From JAHBVH01 sp034432375 (GTDB lineage: Bacteria; Chloroflexota; Anaerolineae; Caldilineales; Caldilineaceae), in contig DAOUCA010000088.1 of NCBI GenBank assembly GCA_034432375.1, forward strand, positions 7,330 to 71,329: a DNA stretch of 64,000 nt, in the 5' to 3' direction. Below are positions 49,164 through 57,768 of this stretch, piece after piece. The position numbers and the translations under genes were made by a program. The notes beneath the pieces were generated by a model that worked only from the letters and a program-made list of their open reading frames with translations, was not told the DNA's origin and made no database searches. Numbering within the stretch: position 1 is the stretch's first letter; each line of letters opens with the position of its first letter.

Positions 49164-50384
49164 CTACGCCTCTTGTTTGCCATACTGCGTGTGGAGCCAC
49201 CGTTCCTCCGGCTGCCAGCATGACCATCTGCCACTGCCCAAGTGCGCGATGATCACACTACACACAAAGAGCCAACCATTCTCTTGCCAAATCAGCGCAA
49301 AGGCTCCGATGCTCAAAACGGCCAACCACATGAGTAGCAGAGCCGCGATCCTTGCCGCAGTACCGGTGATTACCGCCATTGCCGTGATGGCAGCGATGGT
49401 CGACAATCCATAGCGAAGCAATTCACTTGAAGGAATCGTCCAGGCCCCGACAAAGGTGTGCCAAGCGGCATCATCGTATAGGAGCGGCCAAAGCAGCAAT
49501 AGGGTGCACACCACGGTACTCAGTCGCGCAACCACAGGGATCCACACTTCAAAGCACTGTTTGATAGCAGTGCGCACTCGTACATAGGTTGTCGAAGCTG
49601 GATCAATCGCATAACTGACCACCAACCAATCGCGCCCAAAGCTATAGATTAATGGCAAGGCAAAGAGATAAGCGGCTAAATGAGTAACCGCAGGGGTCAT
49701 GATTGGCCACAGCATCACGCTGAGAAAGCCCGTCTGGAACCCCGCGATCACTCGGCGATTATCGCTGGGTGGTAGTTCACGATTGGGAAGACCAGCCCGC
49801 TGGCGCACAGTCAAACCGGCCACAAAAAGTTGCCGACTAACTGCCAGCAGTAGATACCAGCCTGGCAGCAGACCATATTGTACCCCCAAAATCACTGCGA
49901 CCAATAAGCCCAGCCCATCTAACTCAATATCCAGAATCGCGCCCAATTTCGACTCGCGGTGGGTGATACGTGCCAGATAGCCATCGAAGAGATCGGTGAT
50001 GCGGTCGGCGGTGTAGAGCAAGGCCGGTAGCCAGGTCAGGGCAATGGTCGGGCGCGGCAGGAAGATAAAGCCGGCCAGTAAAAAGAGAAGAATGCCGCGC
50101 ACAAGGGAGAGACGATTGGCGTGCCCCAGCGTTGGCCAAAGCCGACTTGTTTCACTACGCCGATTGTGTGGTAGCCCACGCCAGAGAATCGCCAGCAGGA
50201 CGAAGGCCATCATCGCTGAAAAATAGCGCCAGCGGCTAGCAAAGCTAACTTGCCACGCCACTTGCAACAGTTGGTAGGTGAGCCACCAAACCGCGCCGTA
50301 GAGCAGGGCCACGATACCCCACCGACGACGCAAGCTACCCAATGCCGCAGTTTCATTGTGTGTGGAGTGTGTAGAGAGAGTCAT
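49164..50384 (-). CDS. CDP-alcohol phosphatidyltransferase family membrane protein
   Basis: 406 residues from ATG 50384, which has AGGGA upstream; the frame is open further but into repeat-like DNA. The CDP-alcohol motif is complete: D-x2-D-x2-DG-x2-AR-x8-G-x3-D-x3-D in DRITDLFDGYLARITHRE and SKLGAILDIELD. About ten hydrophobic segments are present, more than the usual six, with an extra C-terminal membrane region. The family transfers a phosphoalcohol from CDP-linked donors to make phospholipids or inositol lipids. The exact product is unknown. Confidence 0.85.
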   Translation of the reverse strand: MTLSTHSTHNETAALGSLRRRWGIVALLYGAVWWLTYQLLQVAWQVSFASRWRYFSAMMAFVLLAILWRGLPHNRRSETSRLWPTLGHANRLSLVRGILLFLLAGFIFLPRPTIALTWLPALLYTADRITDLFDGYLARITHRESKLGAILDIELDGLGLLVAVILGVQYGLLPGWYLLLAVSRQLFVAGLTVRQRAGLPNRELPPSDNRRVIAGFQTGFLSVMLWPIMTPAVTHLAAYLFALPLIYSFGRDWLVVSYAIDPASTTYVRVRTAIKQCFEVWIPVVARLSTVVCTLLLLWPLLYDDAAWHTFVGAWTIPSSELLRYGLSTIAAITAMAVITGTAARIAALLLMWLAVLSIGAFALIWQENGWLFVCSVIIAHLGSGRWSCWQPEERWLHTQYGKQEA

Positions 50385-51056
50385 CGTACGTTCCCTAAAT
50401 AAGTTACAGGGTAGACTTAGAAAAAATGGTTCTTCGCGAATTAGTATGGTGTAAAGCGAAGAGGGTAAGCGAACGCCGCGCCCTGGGGGCACCCGGTAGG
50501 CGGTCGTTTGCCGGTTGCCTTCTAGGCGCGAAACCAAGGCCGCGGGTCGCCCCGTTTGGTCTCGCTACGCGTGCAAAGTGCCGCACGCTACGCAACCGGC
50601 ACTTCCCCACACTAAATCGCGAAGAGCCGAAAAATTACAATAGTGCGCGGGGTCTCGCTAGTTTGCCGTAATGGCCAAACGACAGCAGTAACCGCCACTA
50701 CAGGTTACTCCACAAAATCCTCTTGCCAAGAAAGGGTCCGTCAGAGAAGGCTGATCCAAAAGTTACACTATCCACGAAGTTTCACGAAGGCACATGAAGA
50801 AAAGACAAAGCTTCCTGAAACTTCGTGAATAATTGTTTCTTCGGAATGGCCTAATAGACAACCCATTTAAAGTGGCACTTATCGGAATATATTTACAGGA
50901 GAGCAATTGTGCCACTTTTAAGGGGTTTATCTGCAAGGGGTTGATAGCTCTACTTTGATAGATATACGTAGGGAACGCCTATTTTAGATTTATAGGGGTT
51001 GAATGGGTTGTTTTGCCGGCGCAAAAAATGACAAAGTGGTCCACTCTGCCATGAGG
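50385..51056. other. Repeat-rich intergenic region
   Basis: 672 bases with no supported gene. It holds the element at 50431-50625. A palindromic CACGAAGTTTCA/TGAAACTTCGTG pair lies around 50775-50828. An imperfect inverted repeat with AAGTGGCAC/GTGCCACTT arms lies at about 50862-50925. Confidence 0.65.
50431..50625. repeat. ~195-bp GC-rich element with imperfect terminal inverted repeats
   Basis: TCTTCGCGAATTAGTATGG (50431-50449) is mirrored by CCACACTAAATCGCGAAGA (50607-50625), about 16 of 19 positions matching. The interior is much richer in G+C than its surroundings and has its own short inverted repeats. No open frame of note; a non-autonomous element is likely. Confidence 0.55.
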
Positions 51057-51692
51057 TTATCGTTTGCGAAGCGTGAGTGAATGAAAGTGGTTGCCACTCT
51101 TTCCGCCACTATCATCATCGTTGGGCACTACACAAAATGCTTCAATTTTGAAGAGCTGCTGAGACAATACCTGAAATTGGGCATCCGTATAACGCGCAAA
51201 GAAGCGTCGGGGAATATAATGATCGTCCTCCCAGACCCCTTCACGCTCGACACCACCATATTGTCCCCAGTAGAATAGTCCGTTGGGTGCCAGAATGGTA
51301 TGGATCTTGTGGAGAATCGATTGGAGATCTGCTTTGGGGACATGTAACAAACAGTTGACCGCATAGATGGCAGAGAATGTATTCGGGCTGAAGTGCTGAT
51401 CGAGTGCATCGAACGGAACAACGTGCGCATCCAACCCTTTTTCGCGACAGTGGGCCACCATTACAGGTGACAGATCGGTGCACGTAACCTGCAACCCATG
51501 TTCTTGAAAGAAGAGGCTATCGCGCCCGGTGCCAACCCCGACCTCCAACAATGTTGCTTTATGCTCGGCTTGGACCATTGCGAGAAAGCGCGCACGCTCG
51601 GCAGCCTTCCAAGCGTAGAATGTTTTGCCCTCACGTTCTGCGACCATCGCGTCATAGGCGGTGCGCAGGCTCTCCAGTAGTTGGCTATCCAT
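51057..51692 (-). CDS. Class I SAM-dependent methyltransferase
   Basis: 211 residues. The SAM motif LLEVGVGTGRDSLFFQEHG is followed by VTCTDLSPVMVAHCREKGL, FSAIYAVNCLLHVPKADL and HTILAPNGLFYWGQYGG. The overall layout is Methyltransf_25/11. The substrate cannot be predicted. ATG at 51692. No operon partners; the receiver-domain gene upstream is 157 bases away on the same strand. Confidence 0.87.
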   Translation of the reverse strand: MDSQLLESLRTAYDAMVAEREGKTFYAWKAAERARFLAMVQAEHKATLLEVGVGTGRDSLFFQEHGLQVTCTDLSPVMVAHCREKGLDAHVVPFDALDQHFSPNTFSAIYAVNCLLHVPKADLQSILHKIHTILAPNGLFYWGQYGGVEREGVWEDDHYIPRRFFARYTDAQFQVLSQQLFKIEAFCVVPNDDDSGGKSGNHFHSLTLRKR

Positions 51693-51849
51693 GTAATGAA
51701 TTCTTCTTTCGATGACTCAGTTCTATCACGCATTGCCGGTTGCGCTCATTGGAGTGCAATCGGCTCATAATAGGGATGCGACGGAAATTGTGCTTTTCCT
51801 CTCTGAGAAATCGGATGTCTTCAGCTTGCCGCCCATATGAGCGTACTAT

Positions 51850-52317
51850 TTATAATTCTGGTGGAAATTCCACGACGCGCCAATAAGAATTCAACATGCT
51901 GATGAGATCGGCAAACTCCTCACCTGCGCGCGCCTTTACCAAATAACCAGCGATCTGCTCATCATAGGCAGCCAACTTATCTTCATCGCGGTTCGAGGTT
52001 GTTAACATAAAAACAATGCTACGCTCTAACGCTTTATCCTTGCGTAATTCCTGCAAAAATTCGATGCCGTTCATCCGTGGCATGTTAATATCAAGTAAAA
52101 TAAGATAAGGGCGCGGCAATCGTTCTCGATCCCCCTCACCCCGTAAGACATCCAAGGCTTCAAGCCCATCCGAAACAATCGTCACTGGGTTTGCGATTTT
52201 TTGTTTGCGGAATGCACGCACAATCGCTTCTGCATCCACATCATCGTCTTCGACAAGTAGAATATGAATAGACCTTCCCAATAATAGTTCATGATCAGCT
52301 GGTGATGTGACAGTCAT
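51850..52317 (-). CDS. Rcp1-type single-domain response regulator
   Basis: 155 residues. The acidic pocket EDDDVDAE (residues 23-30), phosphoacceptor Asp76 (LILLDINMPRMNG) and switch Thr (FMLTTSN) are clear. The position normally K-P is YLVKARAG, so the Lys is kept and the Pro lost. The long alpha1-beta2 loop (RKQKIANPVTIVSDGLEAL) and the GEGDRERLPRPYLIL insertion are typical of the phytochrome-associated Rcp1/CheY-like group. No output domain. ATG 52317 with AAAGGA upstream. The orphan kinase at 41602 could be a partner, but nothing in the sequence proves it. Confidence 0.9.
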   Translation of the reverse strand: MTVTSPADHELLLGRSIHILLVEDDDVDAEAIVRAFRKQKIANPVTIVSDGLEALDVLRGEGDRERLPRPYLILLDINMPRMNGIEFLQELRKDKALERSIVFMLTTSNRDEDKLAAYDEQIAGYLVKARAGEEFADLISMLNSYWRVVEFPPEL

Positions 52318-52937
52318 ATTTTCCTTTCAATCACTTATCACACATTATCAAAAGGGTGTAGGTTTCATCACAATTATAGCATATTCATGGGTAAATTTCT
52401 AGTCTGATGCAATTGGGGGAAGCGTTTTACTGGGAAAACAGATTGGCCTCTACCGAAAAAGTGCTGCGCCTCTGGAAAGACCTATTTCTATACATCCTAT
52501 TGTCTCCAGTTGAGACGAAACTCGACACACAGTTCTTCATCTATATCAGACTTATATCTCATCTCTATATCTTACTACTATTTACCAGATACACAATTGT
52601 TTATGCTGGTGAAAGAATTAGATCATATGGGCGACAAAGTGAAATTGCATCAGTTTACAGAGAGAAGAAGTGTAATTTCAGCCGCGCTCTTATACTTATA
52701 TGAAAATCAGCCAAGAATTTTGTTCTGGCTAAGTTACTGATAGCCTATTTGCTCCATCTGACGAACGTATAGATAAAATCCTTAAAAGCCATACAGCTTC
52801 TCCCGTGTAAAAGTATCCTTGTTATGTATGGCTTTTAAATGATTAGTCTATTAGAGAGATGCAACGCTGAGAGGATCAACGTAATTTCTAATTCGTCTGC
52901 GCTCTGGCAGCTATTGAAGGTAAGAAAGAGGCACCCA
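52318..52937. other. Non-coding region before the glycan cluster
   Basis: 620 bases, AT-rich. TTAAAAGCCATAC (52782-52794) and GTATGGCTTTTAA (52826-52838) form a hairpin whose right arm ends immediately before the in-frame ATG at 52839, making that ATG an unlikely start. A 98-codon frame at 52407-52703 shows no family features. Confidence 0.6.
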
Positions 52938-54083
52938 TTGCAAAAGAAGATACTGATTACTGGTGGCGCCGGCTTTATTGGCTCCCATCTCGCCAATGAG
53001 CTGATTGAGAAGGGGCACCAAGTACGTGTGTTGGATGATCTGTTGGCACAGGTCCATAGTACTGACATGACCACCGAGCGCTCTTCGCCAACCCGTAAAC
53101 ACCACCCAGATTATCTCAATTCAGCCGCTGAAGTCATTAAAGGCAACGTTTGCAATCCGTCTGCTGTACGCTATGCCTGCGATGGGGTAGATGTGGTCTA
53201 CCATTTGGCCGCGCGCGTTGGCGTTGGCCAGAGTATGTATCAGATTGCCGATTACACAGAAACCAATAATCGCGGCACCGCCGTGCTGCTGGAAGAGCTC
53301 ATTGAACGGCCTGTGGAGCGGCTGATTGTTGCTTCCAGCATGAGCATTTATGGTGAAGGGCTCTACCAGCGCCGCGATGGGACTGTCGTTGCTGGCCATG
53401 AACGTTCATTGGCGCAGCTCAAAGCCGGTAAGTGGCAGCTCTATGATACCGATGGCGATCTGCTGCTGCCACTGCCCACGCCAGAGACCAAAGCGCCGAC
53501 CCTGGCCTCCGTTTATGCGCTTTCCAAATATGATCAGGAGCGGCTCTGTTTAATCGTGGGCCGTGCCTATGGCATACCAACCGTTGCGCTGCGTTTCTTC
53601 AATGTGTATGGACCTCACCAAGCACTATCCAATCCTTATACAGGAGTGTTGGCGATCTTTGCTGCCCGTTTGCTTAACGATAAAGCACCTTTGATCTACG
53701 AAGACGGCTATCAACAGCGTGATTTTGTTCATGTGCGCGATGTGGCCCAAGCCTGCCGGCTGGCGATGGAAGTACCCGGTATTGATGGCGAAGCCTTCAA
53801 CGTTGGCAGCGGCCAAGCCTACACCGTCATCGAATTAGCGGAACGCTTAGCCGAAGTCATGGGTAAGGCGATAGCTCCCGAAATCAGTGGGAAGTATCGC
53901 CAGGGCGATATCCGCCACTGTTATGCCGATATTACCAAGGCCTGTGAAAGCCTAGGCTATCGTCCCCGCATTGCACTGGAGAAAGGCATGGCTGAATTGG
54001 CAGAGTGGTTGACAAGCCAGATTGCAGTGGATCATGTGGCGCAGGCCAATACCGAACTGGAACGCCGAGGGTTAACTGTATGA
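52938..54083 (+). CDS. NAD-dependent sugar-nucleotide epimerase/dehydratase
   Basis: About 381 residues. The Rossmann motif KKILITGGAGFIGSHLANEL is at the very N-terminus. VVYHLAARVGVGQSM, the serine region VASSMSIYGEG and the catalytic Y-x3-K in SVYALSKYDQERL follow, then VALRFFNVYGPHQALSNPYTG. This is an extended SDR acting on NDP-sugars, of the UDP-glucose 4-epimerase/dTDP-glucose dehydratase type. TTG 52938 with AGAAAGAGG upstream was chosen over ATG 52839, which directly abuts a hairpin and would add 33 unconserved residues. The stop overlaps the next start (ATGA). First gene of the glycan cluster. Confidence 0.88.
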   Translation: MQKKILITGGAGFIGSHLANELIEKGHQVRVLDDLLAQVHSTDMTTERSSPTRKHHPDYLNSAAEVIKGNVCNPSAVRYACDGVDVVYHLAARVGVGQSMYQIADYTETNNRGTAVLLEELIERPVERLIVASSMSIYGEGLYQRRDGTVVAGHERSLAQLKAGKWQLYDTDGDLLLPLPTPETKAPTLASVYALSKYDQERLCLIVGRAYGIPTVALRFFNVYGPHQALSNPYTGVLAIFAARLLNDKAPLIYEDGYQQRDFVHVRDVAQACRLAMEVPGIDGEAFNVGSGQAYTVIELAERLAEVMGKAIAPEISGKYRQGDIRHCYADITKACESLGYRPRIALEKGMAELAEWLTSQIAVDHVAQANTELERRGLTV

Positions 54084-55357
54084 GCTACATGAGACGCGGT
54101 GATGGCAATCACCACAACGATGGCAGTTATAACAAAAACGGCGCGACACAACGTCATGAAAATCACCCGACGGGCCACACATTGATTGTTGGTGGTGCCG
54201 GCTTTATCGGCAGTAATCTTGCCGATACGCTGCTACGTCAAGGGCGTCAAGTTTTAATTTTTGATAGCCTTGCGCGCGCTGGTGTTCAACGCAATTTACG
54301 CTGGCTACAGCAACGTTATGGCAACCAACTGCTCGTCCAGATCGATGATCTGCGTAATCAAGCGGCGCTGGAACAGGCGGTCGACGGTGCGGCAGCAGTC
54401 TTTCATCTGGGCGCACAAGTTGCCGTCACCACAAGTCTGGACAATCCAACCGCCGATTTTGAGGTTAACGTGCAAGGGACCCTCATGCTGCTGGAAGCAT
54501 TGCGCTGTTGCGCGCCCACGACCCCTTTGCTCTTTACCTCTACCAATAAAGTGTACGGTAATTTAGAGGATTTATGGTTGATCGAAGAGGCGACGCGCTA
54601 TCAACCCAAGGGTGAAGAAGAACGTCAGGGCATCAGCGAACAGCGCAACCTATCCTTTCATAGCCCTTATGGTTGCTCCAAAGGGGCAGCCGACCAATAT
54701 GTTCTTGACTATGCCCACAGCTTTGGGTTGCCAACCGTTGTCTTCCGCATGAGTTGTATCTATGGACCGCGCCAATTTGGCACCGAAGATCAGGGATGGC
54801 TCGCCCATTTCCTGATCCGCGCGCTGCGTGGAGAACCGATTACAATTTATGGCGATGGCAAACAGGTGCGCGATGTGCTCTACGTCGGTGATCTGATCCG
54901 CGCCATGTTCCTCGCCGAAGCCAATATCGCCAGCCTTCAAGGAAATGCTTTTAATATCGGTGGCGGGCCGACCAATACAATTAGCCTGCTCGAATTGCTC
55001 AATCTGATTGAGCAGCTACATGGCCAACCGGTGGCGCGTCAATTTGCCGATTGGCGTCCAGGGGATCAACGCTGGTATGTCTCGAACAGCCAAAAATTTA
55101 GCGAGGCAACCGGTTGGCATGCTACCACTGATGTGAGCAGTGGCCTTATTGAGCTATATGAATGGGTCAGTGAACTCTGTGCCGTTGCGACGACGGCAGA
55201 TAGTTCAACGCCGACGATCTTACCAACTCAAGAGAATGGTACCGAGCAAATTGTGAAACACCCTCTACCCACGGTCACTACCAATCAACAGCAGGGCAAT
55301 GCGGTCGACCGTAGCGACAATCACAACATCGGGAGGGAAGTTGTCCATGGCGATTGA
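54080..55357 (+). CDS. Sugar-nucleotide epimerase resembling CDP-paratose 2-epimerase
   Basis: 425 residues. It has a leader of about 30 residues, then TLIVGGAGFIGSNLADTLL, FDSLARAGVQRNLRWL and VFHLGAQVAVTTSLDNP. LFTSTNKVYGNLED and the Y-x3-K motif SPYGCSKGAADQYV follow, then FRMSCIYGPRQFGTEDQGW. The asparagine-containing TNKVYG and the FGTEDQGW region are typical of the CDP-paratose/tyvelose epimerase branch. The C-terminal 60 residues are low complexity (Thr/Asn/Gln) and dispensable-looking. The ATG overlaps the previous stop, and the end overlaps the dehydrogenase start by 11 bases, so the three are coupled. The actual sugar is not known. Confidence 0.87.
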   Translation: MSYMRRGDGNHHNDGSYNKNGATQRHENHPTGHTLIVGGAGFIGSNLADTLLRQGRQVLIFDSLARAGVQRNLRWLQQRYGNQLLVQIDDLRNQAALEQAVDGAAAVFHLGAQVAVTTSLDNPTADFEVNVQGTLMLLEALRCCAPTTPLLFTSTNKVYGNLEDLWLIEEATRYQPKGEEERQGISEQRNLSFHSPYGCSKGAADQYVLDYAHSFGLPTVVFRMSCIYGPRQFGTEDQGWLAHFLIRALRGEPITIYGDGKQVRDVLYVGDLIRAMFLAEANIASLQGNAFNIGGGPTNTISLLELLNLIEQLHGQPVARQFADWRPGDQRWYVSNSQKFSEATGWHATTDVSSGLIELYEWVSELCAVATTADSSTPTILPTQENGTEQIVKHPLPTVTTNQQQGNAVDRSDNHNIGREVVHGD

Positions 55358-56447
55358 TACCGCTTTCATTGATAGAATCAGCGAGGAGCAGATGAGACAA
55401 GCACAGTTGGCGACTCGCGTGTGTACCAATCAAAAGCACCAGCCCCAGGCTGCCCAAATTCTTGCACCGCGCCAGATTGCCCTGGTCAGGCAAGAGATAC
55501 CGACACCAGCATCAGGCGAAGTGCTAGTGCGGGTGGAAGGTTGCGGTCTCTGTGGCTCAAATTTGCCGATTTGGGAGGGGCGCGAGTGGTTTACCTATCC
55601 CTTGCCGCCGGGCAGCCCTGGCCATGAAGCCTGGGGACGAATTGTCGCCTTTGGGGACGAAATGGCTGACATGCCGACCAATGGCGCAAAGGGAGCCGCC
55701 AAGAACGCCAGTGCCCGCTTGCAGTTGGGTGATCGGGTGGCAATGCTCTCCTACAGTGGCTTTGCCGACTACGATGTGGCAGCACTCGCTGCCGTGGTTA
55801 AGCTGCCGGAGCGATTGGCAGAACAGCCTTTCCCTGGTGAGCCGTTGGCCTGCGCCTTTAATGTCTTTGAGCGCAGTCAGATTGTCGCCGGTGAGCGCGT
55901 TGCAATTGTTGGCATCGGCTTTCTCGGTGCACTTGTGACCGCGCTAGCGGCCCAAGCCGGGGCCGAGGTGATTGCGATTACCCGCCGGCCATTTGCGCTG
56001 GAGATGGCGCGTCAGTATGGTGCGACACACACCATTGTTATGGATGACCACTGGCAGATCATTGAACAAGTCAAAGCCTTGACCAACGACGAAGGTTGCG
56101 ACTGTGTTATCGAAGCCGTCGGCGCGCAGTGGCCACTCGATCTAGCCACTGAGTTGACCAAAATCCGTGGCCGACTGATCGTTGCCGGTTATCATCAGGA
56201 TGGTCCACGGCAAGTCAACATGCAGATGTGGAATTGGCGTGGCCTGGATGTGATCAATGCACATGAACGTGATCCGGCGCGTTATGTCGCCGGCATGCGT
56301 GCAGCCGTGGCCGCGGTGGCCGATGGCAATCTCGATTTAGCGCCTCTCTTTACCCACCGTTTTCGCCTCAGCAATCTTGCCCAAGCTTTCACCACCGCCG
56401 CAGAACGGCCGGATGGCTTTATGAAAGCATTGATCATGATGGAGTAG
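55347..56447 (+). CDS. Zinc-binding medium-chain dehydrogenase
   Basis: 366 residues from ATG 55347, with GGGAGG at 55331-55336. The catalytic-zinc region is VEGCGLCGSNLPIWEG with GSPGHEAWG. The four-cysteine structural-zinc loop is absent. The coenzyme fold has VAIVGIGFLGALVTALAAQAGAEVIAI, and CDCVIEAVGAQWPLDLA is typical of threonine/sorbitol-dehydrogenase-like proteins. It probably oxidises or reduces a polyol or sugar intermediate made by the neighbouring enzymes. The aspartate normally found after CGS is Asn here. Confidence 0.87.
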   Translation: MAIDTAFIDRISEEQMRQAQLATRVCTNQKHQPQAAQILAPRQIALVRQEIPTPASGEVLVRVEGCGLCGSNLPIWEGREWFTYPLPPGSPGHEAWGRIVAFGDEMADMPTNGAKGAAKNASARLQLGDRVAMLSYSGFADYDVAALAAVVKLPERLAEQPFPGEPLACAFNVFERSQIVAGERVAIVGIGFLGALVTALAAQAGAEVIAITRRPFALEMARQYGATHTIVMDDHWQIIEQVKALTNDEGCDCVIEAVGAQWPLDLATELTKIRGRLIVAGYHQDGPRQVNMQMWNWRGLDVINAHERDPARYVAGMRAAVAAVADGNLDLAPLFTHRFRLSNLAQAFTTAAERPDGFMKALIMME

Positions 56448-56458
56448 TTGAACTACGC

Positions 56459-57721
56459 ATGAAGCTTTTAATGACAACCGACACGGTTGGTGGCGTCTGG
56501 ACCTATGCTATGGAGCTGATCCGGGCACTCGATAGTTGGCCATGCGAAGTGGCATTGGCGACAATGGGTGCCCCGCTTTCCGCCGCACAACAGGCCGAAG
56601 CCAACGCGTTGCCCAACGTAACTGTTTATGAGAGTACCTATCGCTTGGAATGGATGACAGATCCATGGGACGATGTGGCCGCTGCTGGCCGCTGGTTACT
56701 GACCTTGGAAGAAGCCTTGTCTCCAGATCTTATTCATCTCAATAACTATGCCCACGGTGCGTTACCCTGGCGCGCACCGCTGCTAATGGTGGGCCACTCG
56801 TGTGTGCTTTCCTGGTGGGAAGCGGTTAAGGGGGAAGCAGCCCCGGCGGAGTGGCACCGCTATGCGCAATGTGTGCGGACAGGGCTACGTGGAGCGGATC
56901 TGGTAATTGCCCCATCGCACGCTATGTTACAAGCACTACGTCACCATTACGGGCCCTTTGTGGCGGACCGCGTCATCTATAACAGCCGCCGCGCAGAGCT
57001 ATTCCAACCAGCGACAAAAGAGCCAATGGTTTTAACGGTGGGGCGGCTGTGGGACGAAGCAAAAAATCTTCAATTGCTGGCAGCCGCCGCGCCGAAATTG
57101 TGCTGGCCGATTTACAGCGCAGGGGCAACCAGCGAACCACAACAGACCAGCGACACATCCATGGGGAATGACACGGTGGGGAGTGACACGGTGGGGAGTG
57201 ACATACCTGTGGGGAATGACACGGTGGGGAATGACACGGTGGGGAATGACATACCTGTGGGGAATGGTACAAAGAGACGAGAGTTACAGTCACTGGGACA
57301 GTTGACGCCTTCACAAGTAGCGGCGTGGATGGGGCGGGCCGCAATTTACGCGCTGCCCGCAAGGTATGAACCGTTTGGCCTTTCTGTGCTTGAAGCCGCG
57401 CTTTCTGGATGTGCACTGGTTTTGGGGGACATTCCCAGTTTACGCGAAATCTGGGGTGATGCCGCCTGTTGGGTAAACCCGACCGATGCACAAGGGCTAC
57501 TTGCCGCGCTCGAAGCGTTGAGCGCCGATCCAGCGGCACGAGTAGGGTTGGGTAAACAAGCCTATGCACGGGCGCAACGGTATAAATCTGCGACAATGGG
57601 CATTGCTTATTGGCAGCTCTACCAACAGGTGATAGCGGCACATCATCGCCTACCAAATCAATGGCAATATCAATTGCAACCATGTCACACATTGCCTGCA
57701 CGACAAACGTCAGATGCCTGA
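56459..57721 (+). CDS. GT4-family (GT-B fold) glycosyltransferase with a repeat-coded insert
   Basis: 420 residues. The N-terminus MKLLMTTDTVGGVWTYAMELIRAL is the acceptor domain. GHSCVLSWWEAV and DLVIAPSHAMLQALRHHYG follow. The donor domain has VLTVGRLWDEAKNLQLL and IYALPARYEPFGLSVLEAALSGCALVLGD, including the E-x7-E signature. Between the donor-domain strands, at about residues 235-270, lies GNDTVGSDTVGSDIPVGNDT and more of the same, coded by a minisatellite. It should loop out of the fold. Starts 11 bases after the dehydrogenase stop. Confidence 0.88.
   Translation: MKLLMTTDTVGGVWTYAMELIRALDSWPCEVALATMGAPLSAAQQAEANALPNVTVYESTYRLEWMTDPWDDVAAAGRWLLTLEEALSPDLIHLNNYAHGALPWRAPLLMVGHSCVLSWWEAVKGEAAPAEWHRYAQCVRTGLRGADLVIAPSHAMLQALRHHYGPFVADRVIYNSRRAELFQPATKEPMVLTVGRLWDEAKNLQLLAAAAPKLCWPIYSAGATSEPQQTSDTSMGNDTVGSDTVGSDIPVGNDTVGNDTVGNDIPVGNGTKRRELQSLGQLTPSQVAAWMGRAAIYALPARYEPFGLSVLEAALSGCALVLGDIPSLREIWGDAACWVNPTDAQGLLAALEALSADPAARVGLGKQAYARAQRYKSATMGIAYWQLYQQVIAAHHRLPNQWQYQLQPCHTLPARQTSDA
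57162..57267 (+). repeat. Minisatellite (GGGGA(A/G)TGACACGGTG units) inside the GT4 gene
   Basis: Fifteen-base units with GGGGAATGACACGGT or GGGGAGTGACACGGT and an 18-base variant GGGGAATGACATACCTGT alternate. Together they code (G-N/S-D-T-V) and (G-N/S-D-I-P-V) repeats in frame. The 51-base pattern (two short plus one long unit) appears twice. Confidence 0.88.
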
Positions 57722-57768
57722 AAATCTCAGCTACTCAGGAGAACAGACTGCGCTTCAAAGGAAACCTT

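Noticed and set aside
52407..52703. Possible 98-residue plus-strand gene
   Set aside because: AT-rich intergenic DNA with Ile/Leu/Tyr-rich translation, no ribosome site, two overlapping frames of similar length.
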